Assembly (NCBI RefSeq): GCF_024763615.1
Contig: NC_077223.1
Span: 18,848,001 to 18,912,000, forward strand
DNA from: Phlebotomus papatasi
Lineage: Eukaryota > Arthropoda > Insecta > Diptera > Psychodidae
Length of the DNA: 64,000 nucleotides
Direction: 5' to 3'
The notes beneath the pieces are model-generated. The model ran no database searches. It was not told the DNA's origin and saw only the letters and a list, made by a program, of their open reading frames with translations. The translations under genes were made by a program, and so were the position numbers. Within the stretch, counting starts at the first letter, position 1; every line of letters starts with the position of its first letter. Positions 37,773 to 47,301 of this stretch are shown here, in pieces.

Positions 37773-38342
37773 TAGGGCGAAGTGGGGCGCCTTAGAATTG
37801 AGGCACCTTTAAATTTTTTTTCTTTTTTAGGGTAAGTATGCCAAATTTCGGCATAGTTGCATGCAAGCGTCAAAGACTCAAGTTTGAAATGTAATATTTT
37901 AAATACAAATTGATTTTTTTTAATTCTTTCCCTTGTAAGAGTGTTGCTTGGAACCTTGTAAAGAGTTTACCGTCTTTATTAACTCTAAAATCATTCTTAA
38001 TACATTTTAAAATGAATAAAAATATAGACATAGCTTTGGTGCCCTATTTCGGCCACCTTCATTCTCATAGTACCTTGCCCTTCGGGAATTCTTTTTCCAA
38101 TATCTTTTTCACGTCATATCGTTTGTCGAAGCTATATTTTTTGTTATTCTTTTGCTTGTATAATCTCTAGAGTACGTAAAATGTTCATGGATATTCGAAG
38201 AACAAAAAAGGTGGCCGAAATTGCAAGCTGGCCGGAATTCGGCACACTTACCCTAAAGAGATCTAAAATTGAACTTTAAAAATAGGAGAAAAAGGCCCAA
38301 TTTTAAAGGTGCCCCAATTCAAAGGTCCCCCACTTGACCCTA
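37773..38342. mobile_element. AAGTGGGGC MITE split by another MITE
   Basis: GGGCGAAGTGGGGCGCC left and GGTGCCCCAATTCAAAGG / CCCCCACTTGACCC right. The 424-base element at 37830-38253 sits in the middle with its own TA duplication, so this copy is the older one. Confidence 0.65.
37830..38253. mobile_element. TA-flanked MITE, GGGTAAGTGTGCC ends, copy B (inverted)
   Basis: Opposite orientation to copy A at 2379-2805, with matching inner blocks (GCATAGTTGCATGCAAGCGTC, TTTCGGCCACCTTCATTCTC, GGTGGCCGAAATTGC). TA on both sides. 424 bases against 427 in copy A. Confidence 0.8.
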
Positions 38343-38595
38343 GTTTTCTGAACAATTGAATTCGTATTCATTATTGAATTTACAATTTAAAACCCCTATC
38401 AGTATGGAAACAAACAAGAAGCCCAAAAGAGAAAAATTGGGAAAAAAGCGTAATTTCGCGTATATGGTATATCATAATGTGCTTGATGAGTTAATGTGGT
38501 TAAGATGTACACAATCATAAAGAATAAGAGATAAAATTCCACGGGAAGCCACACCGGAAAATACTGAGAGAGGAAGATGGAATGTTGGGTGTTAC

Positions 38596-39241
38596 CTTTG
38601 ATAAAATCGAGGGCCATCTCGAGTCCGTAGGTGTCTTTGTCGCAGTCATCGAGAATATGGGCACCCAGGGTGATATTGGGCAGAAGATCGATGGAATTAA
38701 TGTGATCCAGTGTAAAGAGCATAGCTTCGAGTGCCTGAATCCCACCCTGTGGCATAATCGGACCACACGTGATGGAATCCTCACGCTCATGGACCATCAT
38801 AAGACCACCAAGAACAACATCACCCTTCACAATTGCGGCATGTTTGATCGGCCACACTGAACTCTTTGGATCATCTGTGGCATTTGTGGCGATCACAGTA
38901 CTTGTGGCCTCAGCCTCAATCACTTGACTCCCATTGAGGTAGTCACTGAACTCAAAAAACTCTTCCGCGGCACGAAAATCACTGCCATTCACACTAGAAA
39001 CCGTTCTGTTGTCTATGAAGAAATCCTCTGGTCCTCCTGGGACCATCGAATTGACAAAATCACCAAGATTGGAATCTTCACAGGGACCAGAATCACAATT
39101 ATCCAGTGAAACCAGAGACACATTGAAATCACCCTCGACAGTGGCATTTGTTATATTTTCCAGGCTATCTAATTGGGCGGATAGATTGAGATACAGAAAT
39201 AAAATCACAAAGTGCAGAAAGAGCTGAAGAATCGTCACCAT
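38596..39241 (-). CDS. mtt: mXR/mangetout-like class C GPCR, first coding exon 1B
   Basis: First coding exon of a metabotropic-glutamate-receptor-like protein of the plasma membrane. I start at the ATG at 39241: the frame stays open upstream only as far as a GTG, and this ATG begins a good signal peptide (MVTILQLFLHFVILFLYLNL). An acidic extension follows with seven N-x-S/T glycosylation sequons. From residue 130 (WPIK) the Venus-flytrap domain begins: GGLMMVHERED, the cysteine of ITCG, GGIQALEAM and LGAHILDDCDKDTYGLEM. The exon ends in AAA G before GT at 38595, phase 1. The position of the glutamate-binding arginine of true mGluRs (R78 in mGlu1) holds alanine (about residue 170), as expected for the insect mXR group, which is reported not to be a glutamate receptor. 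The phase fits the exon at 3619-3761. Family assignment is firm; the symbol is inferred. Confidence 0.85.
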
Positions 39242-39560
39242 TGCCAAATCCTCCTCAACTTCACCAGTCAACTCAAAATAAATCCACACAGTGAGTTCGA
39301 TATAGCCACCAGTGGACACTATCAGATGAATTATCCATGATTAGGGATAACACTGAAATCCTCTTTCACGCATCCCAAAAAAATACAACACCACAGATTA
39401 AGCCACCAAAACGTCTCAGAACCACGATCTGACCACAAGAGATGAAGACTCAACACTGATTCTACTCTCGGCAGCATCCTTCAAGAACCACAATTCAACA
39501 TGTTATTTTCTATAAGGAGAAAAGTTTTCACAGAGCAGACGCGAAATTTTCATCCCTTTT
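39242..39560 (-). promoter_or_regulatory. Putative 5' UTR and promoter of exon 1B
   Basis: Sequence upstream of the exon 1B ATG that is less AT-rich than its surroundings and free of the palindromic elements common elsewhere. An arthropod-type initiator (TCAGT in AATCAGTGTTG, minus strand) lies near 39459, and an AT box (TATAGAAA, minus strand) near 39512, further apart than the usual 30 bases. Positional inference only; a UTR exon further upstream is possible. Confidence 0.3.
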
Positions 39561-39701
39561 CCAGGGGAAAAACTACGAGGGGTGTTGATTACTATTAGGG
39601 ATTTTCGTTCATTCTCCGTTGAGAACACTCTCCTAAAGGAGTAACACAGGGGATTCCACTGGAAGATTTCCCCTAGTTTTCACTGATAAGAAAGAAAAAT
39701 A

Positions 39702-39909
39702 GGGGAAAGTCCTCTACCTTTGAACGTTCATGTCTTCGAATAATGTAAATTTTCTTTAAATTTTCCTAAGAGACTTATACATTTCCACTGAATATTAGTT
39801 AGCTTATTATGGATAATTATGTGACAATTTTGTGTGAATCTCTTAGGAAAAATAAGAGAAACTCACCATATTCGATGGCATGAACGTTCGAAGGCAGAGT
39901 TCTTTCCCT
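39702..39909. mobile_element. CGAACGTTCATG palindromic MITE, copy 2
   Basis: GGGGAAAGTCCTCTACC, TGAACGTTCATGTCTTCG left and GGCATGAACGTTCGAAGG right, TA at the left. It lies about 460 bases 5' of the exon 1B start codon, close to its putative promoter. Confidence 0.72.
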
Positions 39910-40295
39910 TAGTGCTTGATATTGTGTGAAAAGAAAATTAATAAATAATTATTTCTTTATCTTCTAATTTTAATCACTTAAATTATCAATTGCACTACAC
40001 AAACATTCAATATATGTAGAAGATATAGAAATTCAAAGGAGAAATTTAGAAATAATTTCAAAAATACTAAACATATTCTAGATCAGTCTTGCGATAATTG
40101 CATATCGCATTTCCGCGATTTGAGTGGCATTTTGATATTACAGAATTAGAAAATGAATAATTTCCCATAACTTTAGATTTTTCAAACCCTTATTTGCTGT
40201 ATATGTGACGTTTGCAAGATTCTTTAAAAACAAAAGAGTAAAAGAGTGGCATTTTTGCATAATATACCCTGCGCACCACTCAAATAGTGATAATA

Positions 40296-41894
40296 CACTG
40301 CTGGCAATAATCATAGCTCCACTTTTTCATACTGGAAAAACTTTGAAAAAATTTTTTTTTTGGAAAAAAATAAAAAAATCATTTGAAGGTATTTTCAAAC
40401 CGATATGAAAAATTGCCATTTGAATTTCATATCGTTAGAACTGTGAGTACTGTGATAGAAGCTTTATTAAAATGGCGATTTTCGGGTAGCAATAATTATA
40501 GCTCCACTCAATAAATTTGGCTACAGGTTATTTATTTTCAATCAGTGAAGGTAAATATCTTTTAGTAATTTAATTATTAACTTTATTAAGCTAATTAGAA
40601 CCATTTTTATAAAGTTTTTCATGAATTTTGCTGAAATTTTGTAAGGAAAATGTGTAATAATGAACAAAAATAAGGGATTAATTAAGGTCTTGAAGGGGAT
40701 GGAAATTGACAACCAAAAAATTTTTATAAAAATGACAAGATCCTATCATCTTTCATCCGAATTTGTCCATATAACCGACATATATGCATTTTTAACCACT
40801 CCCGGGGCTAAAAATCTTCTTTTGTTAGAGGCAAAAGTGTGCAATTTTCCGTGTTACAGTCGAAAAAAAAAACAACTTTTCTACCGAAATTTGATGTAAA
40901 ACAATGCTGACTGCTTAGTCTCATCATGTCCTGTTGATTCTGCCCCAAACCAGAATCCCAAGTGACTAAGGTGGTCTTCAGAATACTAAAATAAAAATTA
41001 TCAAAAAGAAGCTTATTTCAGTTTGATGAACAGAAGGTGTTTTGCGTCATTTAAGTGGTTTAAAATTATTTTTTCGGAAAAAAAACAAGTTAAGATAAGA
41101 CCTATCAATTTTTTTATTCGAAAAAAATAATTTTTTACCACTTAAATTAGGTAAAACACCTTCTGTTCATCAAACTGCAAAAAGCTTCTTTTCGATAATT
41201 TTTTGTTCCAGTATTCTAAAGACCCCCTTAGTCACTTGGGATTCTGGTTTGCGACAAAATCAACAGGACATGATGAGAGTAAGCAGTCAACATTGTTTTA
41301 TATCAAATTTCGGTAGAAAACTTGTTTTTTTCGACTGTAACTCGGAAAATTGCACACTTTTGCCTCTAACAAAAGAAGATTTTTAACCCTGGGAGTGGTT
41401 TAAAATGCATATATGTCGGTTATATGGACAAATTCGGATGAAAGGTAATAGGATCTTGTCATTTTTATGGAAATTTTTTGGTTATCAATTCCCATCCCCT
41501 TCAAGACCTTAATTAATCCCTTATTTTTGTTCATTACATATTTTCCTTACAAAATTTCAGCAAAATTCATGAAAAACTTTATAAAAATGGTTCTAATTAG
41601 CTTAATAAAGTTAATAATTAAATTACTAAAAGATATTTACCTTCACTGATTGAAAATAAATAACCTGTAGCCAAATTTATTGAGTGGAGCTATAATTATT
41701 GCTACCCGAAAATCGCCATTTTAATAAAGCTTCTATCACAGTACTCACAGTTCTAACGATATGAAATTCAAATGGCAATTTTTCATATCGGTTTGAAAAT
41801 ACCTTCAAATGATTTTTTTTATTTTTTCCAATAAAATTTTTTTTCAAAGTTTTTCCAGTATGAAAAAGTGGAGCTATGATTATTGCCAGCAGTG
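40296..41894. mobile_element. 1.6 kb near-perfect inverted repeat (foldback, Tc1-like ends)
   Basis: Two arms of about 785 bases are mirror images around a spacer near 41085-41110. The ends are CACTGCTGGCAATAATCATA / GCCAGCAGTG with TA on both sides. Inside each arm a related motif (TAGCAATAATTATAGCTCC) recurs about 190 bases from the end (40486 and about 41704), giving the double-repeat (IR/DR) layout seen in some Tc1-like elements. The arms differ mainly in A/T-run lengths and scattered substitutions. The short frames inside encode no recognisable protein. No transposase was seen. Confidence 0.88.
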
Positions 41895-42590
41895 TATGAT
41901 GATTAAGCACAAAAATCAATTTCTTTTAACAATAACTCTTAAAAATGTTCTTCAATGTCGCATTTAGTTAGATCTCACGATCATAAATCATATATTAAGT
42001 GTCCTTATTTTTGAATCGGCTTAAGAATGTGGAAATGTTTATATTAATTTTTCTGAGAATGTTTATCTTTCAAAGTTTCGGCTTATATGGATCACTCTTT
42101 GATGTTTAATTGACAAAGAATCACAATGTTTATATTACCTTGAAAAGGAATGTACTTCTTACGAAATTCAAATCGGCATAAGATCATAAAATTCTAAAAA
42201 TAGATATCTGATAAAAAACAAAGATGATCGAAGGGAGAGCTATCATTATCATGAATCAATAGAAAGAAGAGAGAATAAAGTGGACATCGAAAGAAGCGAC
42301 ACGTCTTCTTTAAATCTCAAATACTGATTTTCCCGCTCGGAAATCATAATTATTTGTGAAAAATATGAATCAAATCTCCATAAATTCTTAGTGTAATAGT
42401 GGGATTTTCTAAGAATAAAAGTGGAGTATTACGTTAGAAAAACACGTTTTTTCCTAAAAATAAATATTTCAAAAGCAAAAATTGTGTTAAAAATGTGACT
42501 ATTTAATCAAAGCTTAATCCAACATAATACGTTGCTTTGTAGAAAGTTCCACTTGAAATAATTATGAATAAATGAAAACTATATAATATA

Positions 42591-42975
42591 GGGTAAAGTG
42601 ATATGATTTGGAATTAGTGTTACAAGTTGGACAATTCGCCGGTACAAATTGGACATGGCTTTTTTCTTGTTAAATACAGTACAAAATTTGTTTTTAAGCA
42701 CAAGGAACCAAATTATAATGTCCAACGCACAATAAATTTTGTTTAGTAAACATGATTTTGACATTTCAATGACAGTGACTGAAATATAGATCTAGTCATC
42801 TCGCTCTCTCTCATAGGAAATTTTAAAAACATGTTTACAAACAAAAGTTACTGTGCGCTGGGCATAAAACTAAAGCATTAAAAATATACAAATAAAAATG
42901 AAGTACTAAATTTATCAAAACAAAAAGCCCTGTCCAAATTGTACCACTGACTGTCCAACTTGTACCACTTTACCC
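42591..42975. mobile_element. TA-flanked MITE GGGTAAAGTG / ACAAGTTGGACA, filled copy
   Basis: Ends GGGTAAAGTG ... ACAAGTTGGACA and TGTCCAACTTGTACCAC ... CACTTTACCC, TA flanks. Compared with its inverted sister at 54321-54494 it carries the extra hairpin element 42719-42864. Confidence 0.78.
42719..42864. mobile_element. TGCCCAACGCACAATAA hairpin MITE, copy 2, nested
   Basis: Ends TGTCCAACGCACAATAA / TTACTGTGCGCTGGGCA, flanked by TAA (42716-42718 and 42865-42867). The sister host at 54321-54494 shows the uninterrupted sequence with a single TAA, so insertion and duplication are directly visible. Confidence 0.82.
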
Positions 42976-43876
42976 TAATTACTTGTTTTAGGAGGGCTTC
43001 TGTTTCAAGACGCTAAAATGCCACTCAAATTGCGGGAGTGCGATATGCAAGAGAGTAACCAAGGATTCATTTTTCCATATTTTTTTTCATTCAGGCACTA
43101 AAATCTAATGGCAAGCACACTAATGTTTCAAAATTATGAATTAAAAGCTATATAAAAATAAATAATTCATAATTTTCGACAACATCATAAAAGAATTACG
43201 AGCAAAGTTTATCGCGGTGTAATAATATTTTCAAAATTATTAAAATTATAAAAAATCCTTGACATTAACGCAGCAGTTTAAGCAGTATCGAACCGTAGGA
43301 ATCGTAGAGGAGCTCAAGAATCTTCTCAGATGCGTATGGAGGAAATTGAGCTTAATACTCTTCATGAATCATTCTTTAATAAGCCTAAGAAACTTATTTC
43401 TGTTATAAAGAATAAGGATTCAAGTTCAAATTATTGAAACTATTCTTATTAAGCAGCTTTTTTCTCATTTTTATTTAAAAAATCGGCATCGTTCCTATTT
43501 GAAATTCGCTCTAAAATCATCTAAAAATTTGATATTTTAGTTAGCATGCACGCACGAACGCAAACGAACGTGGGTCACTACCATAAAAATTATTATTGGA
43601 TAGACCCGATAGACCTATATTATACAAAAAAAAAATATTAGGTCGATCAGACTTACAGACCACACCAAAACCATCCACTTGCACGTGCGTCCCTATTTGA
43701 ATTTCGCGCACCGCATCTCTTAACTAAAAATCTAATTTTTAGAATTGCATAATTACTAAATTATTATACCAAATTATCACAGTCCGATTTTATAAATTGA
43801 TTTTTCGAGAATCCCGTATTATCCTGAATTTCTAATTTTACCCTTATATTCAATATTTAATCATTTTACACACATA

Positions 43877-44073
43877 GGAGGAAGTGGGGCACTTTTGAAA
43901 TTGGAATTTTTCTCCTATTTTTAAATTGCATTGAACCAAATCATAACGTAATTTAGCTTCTCAATTTATTTGTGCAGCTAAATTATATCACGATAAGGCT
44001 CAATCTTATTTAAAAATAGGTGAAAATCCCAATTTTAAAGGTATCCCACTTTCAGTGGTGCCACACTTCCCCC
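43877..44073. mobile_element. AAGTGGGGCACC palindromic MITE, copy
   Basis: GGAGGAAGTGGGGCAC left, GTGGTGCCACACTTCCCCC right, TA flanks; 197 bases. Arms share the AAATTAGGATTTTTC-type inner block with the 3348 copy. Confidence 0.72.
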
Positions 44074-44905
44074 TATAGAAATTTTGGAATACATTTTTGG
44101 CACATTGACGTAATATTGTTCAAACGTTAAGTCAAAATGCACTTTGTTGAGCCTCCTCTTTATCTTAAATCCCCAGGCTTTCTCCAAAAAAAGAGATACA
44201 ATGATGTAATCAATTTGGAGTGACGAGATAGTCTGACGTCCTCGTATTTCATTTTTATTTCAATTCAAGTTTCCCTGTGTAACTGTGTAAACTGTTGAAT
44301 ACTATGATCCATCAATTCAATTTATTAATATTTGTTGCATGTGCATTTTTAGTATAGATAGCAAATCCGCTCCTCTACTCGATATTAAAAGAAAGAATTG
44401 GAAAGTTTATATTTGTTTTTGATGGGTATAAAGTTCAGAAATAACATCCTATATCTATATCCATGCCATAAAGATTGATCTGACTTAGAAAATTAGAATT
44501 TGTTTTAATGAAATTCCGATATTCGAAGGAGAATAAGCACACATTGCAATGAAATATTTCAAACATTGCAAAAAATTGCACTTTAATTGACATTTCAGAA
44601 AATAAATTTCCAACTTTCGAAATTGAACTAAAATCGTTTTCTTTCAAATGAAACTGCCATAAAAAGTTTACGGTCAATTTTCATATTTTTTATGTGTTCT
44701 TATTTTTTATATAAAAAAAACACTACGACTAAGGAAATTATTTAAAATCGATCAAATGGTGTGTAAAATAGAACTTTTCAATTTCTAGTGTTCTGAATAT
44801 TTGTTAGTTCTAATATAATTTAATAATGTTTTATTGCCTTTGAAAAAGCAAAAGAATTTTTTTCAGATAAAATCATTTATGTAGCTGTTTTAAAAAGTAT
44901 TCTAT

Positions 44906-45070
44906 ACGGAAAGTACTCTCCCTTCGAACGTTCATGCCTTCGAATAAAGTGATTTTTTTTACTTTTCATAAGAGATTTCCACATGATTGTCACATAATTA
45001 TCAATTTGATAATAATAGTTGGCTAATATTTAATAGAAATGTTAAAGTCAGGAAAACTTAAAGAAAATTC
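44906..45070. mobile_element. CGAACGTTCATGCC MITE, copy 3, truncated
   Basis: Left half intact (AAGTACTCTCCCTTCGAACG), but the mirror half stops at CTTAAAGAAAATTC, where copy 4 begins. The outer right end is missing. Confidence 0.6.
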
Positions 45071-45073
45071 ATA

Positions 45074-45287
45074 GGGGGAAGTATTCTCCCTTTGAACGTT
45101 CATGCCTTCGAATAATGTGAATTTTCTTTTAGTTTTTCTAAGAGACTTACACATTTTTTTAAAATATTAATTAGATTATTGTCAATTATTGATAATATGT
45201 GATAATTATGTGCAAGTCTCTTAGGAAAAGTAAAATAAATTCACATTATTCTAAGGCATGAACGTTCGAAGGGAGAGTACTTTCCCC
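45074..45287. mobile_element. CGAACGTTCATGCC MITE, copy 4
   Basis: GGGGGAAGTATTCTCCC left and GGGAGAGTACTTTCCCC right, TA on both sides. Full-length hairpin, inserted against or into copy 3. Confidence 0.78.
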
Positions 45288-45678
45288 TACGTATTTTGTT
45301 AAATTTTAAATAATTTAAAAAAATTATAGCACGTATTAAAACGCTTTTATACTATACAACAAGACCCAATATTAATACTATTTAACTAATAATATTAGTC
45401 TTTCAACAATTCGGGTCCGAGTAAAAAATGATCGGATAAAATAAATCTCTCTACACAGTGAAATGTGTAAAATTTACCGCCAGTCATAAATATTTTCAGC
45501 AGTTGTGTAAAAAGTGTTGGATTTTCATTTAAGACGTATACTTCAGTCGAGATGCATTTCATTGAGCAAATATATATAGAACGTCAAGTATTCATATGAG
45601 AGCACAAACTTTATTTTTAACATTTTTAAATTAAACAACTTTAAAATAAACATTTTTACAACATTTAATACTAGAATA

Positions 45679-46008
45679 CAGTAGAGTCTCTCAAATCTGA
45701 ATCTCTCAAATTCGAACGCCGTTTTGGATTCAAAACGTCAATTGTGAGGTTATGTTAGAAAGTTCGTATTCTTGGTGAATGAAAATCATATTTATGTGCT
45801 TCTTCCTGAGTGTTTACATACATTATGGTCGTGTAAAATGAAAAAGAAGTATGTTACCACTAAGACTTGCGAGAAAGTACGAGAATTTGATTCAAAGTAC
45901 AATTTAATCTGACACAAATTTCGTTAGTTTTGAAAAAATCGTTCGAATTTGGGAGGTGAGAAATGTCAAAAATACCCCCCGAGCGTTCGAATTTAGGAGA
46001 CTCTACTG
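45679..46008. mobile_element. pogo-type MITE, CAGTAGAGTCTC ends
   Basis: CAGTAGAGTCTCTCAAAT and AAATTCGAACG left; CGTTCGAATTTAGGAGAC and TCTACTG right. TA flanks. 330 bases. Same terminal type as 19355-19587 and 32015-33051. Confidence 0.75.
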
Positions 46009-46047
46009 TAGTATAGTATGTGCAGTGAAGTATTATAAACTATAATT

Positions 46048-46066
46048 AATAATAATAATAATAATT
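46048..46066. repeat. AAT microsatellite
   Basis: Five to six AAT units in a row. Similar short TTA/AAT runs occur at 3207, 51091 and 59682. Confidence 0.8.
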
Positions 46067-46902
46067 TATTGACTGATGCCCATGTTACATAATATAACAA
46101 TAAGAACTATACAATAAATAGTGTTAATTTGTTTTCTTCACTGTATAGTTTTTCTGCCCATTTTAATCCAAGTCAAAATGCAATGTAACCATTTCCTGTT
46201 TACATGTGTTTTCCCCTACCATATTTGATACCTCATGAAAAGTACATTCATCCTAGAAAGGTCAGTAAAAAATAAAATTGTGAAAGTGAAGAAGTTATAG
46301 TTTTTCCATCAATTTCTCTATTTATTGGTTTCAATAATTTTGTTTTTGTTGATGAAATTTATTTTTCTTTAAAAGATCATTTATAACATTTATATAATAA
46401 AATGTAAATTAATTCTACAAAATTCTCATGAATTTTCACAATGTACTTTCAATTGAGAAAAACATTACATTTTCCCTTAATATTAGATAGGTTTAAACGC
46501 AAGAAAAATTTAATTTAAGACATGCTTAAAACGGTGAGAAACCCCAAAACCCACCTACTTATCGATATAATTAAGCAATCAATTGATGAATGAACTTCTC
46601 TCGAAAGTTCAATAGAAAAGCAGAGGAAGGAGTTCTGGGCGATGAATGTGGGTGGATTCTTTTCACCTCAAAATAACCCTGGGGTTTAAATTAAATTTAG
46701 CATTTCATCGTTAAAGTGCATGATTGGAGGATAATCCTTATAAAATTTAATTACCCAGATATAATAAGTCACGTAATATATACTTATCAGCACGAAAATA
46801 GCGCAATAACGTGAAATTGATGATTCTTTCTGTCTTCAAGCCATTCATGCTTAAAATTTTCAAGTGTTCTATCTCACTCAAAAAGGAGCTATCACTGCAA
46901 AT

Positions 46903-47301
46903 ATGCAGTTACCATTTGGTACCATCATCTTTTCCGCAATTTTATCGTTGGGAAATAGTGTAGTTTATTTGAGAAGCAGAAGTTTGCGTGGTCCCAGGAC
47001 GTGGAACAGTGGTGTTGAATGCATAAAGAATATTGCAAGTTTCTACTTCACTGAAAATCGGATACTACGAACAAAATCCATTTCCCTAGTTCACATGACT
47101 AATCTCACAAGCCCAGCACGTGAAATTGATGTGTCATTTGCCGAAATTGTGAATAATTTGGTTGAAAAAGAATTCTTCAAAGAGAGCCTCATTCGAATTG
47201 CAACAGATTCTGATGAACGTGCAGAAAATTTCAATGAAAATTCCTTCAAACCAATTACACCTTCTGATTACTATATCCTGATCACGGACAGTCATGAGAA
47301 A
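46903..47301 (+). CDS. IR gene exon 1
   Basis: Residues 1-133: signal peptide and variable N-terminal domain, ending PSDYYILITDSHEK at a phase-0 donor (AAA before GTATGC). The frame is open a little further upstream but only to a GTG; the ATG at 46903 starts directly with MQLPFGTIIFSAILSLG, so it is preferred. The intron to exon 2 is only 59 bases. Confidence 0.82.

Noticed and set aside
39242..39319. Upstream extension of exon 1B frame to 39319 (and of exon 1A to 8657)
   Set aside because: Both extensions begin with GTG, not ATG; the first ATG in each case directly precedes the signal peptide.
40660..40899. 79-codon frame in the left arm of the large inverted repeat
   Set aside because: No recognisable domain and probably a chance frame in a palindrome; the mirror arm lacks a matching conserved frame.
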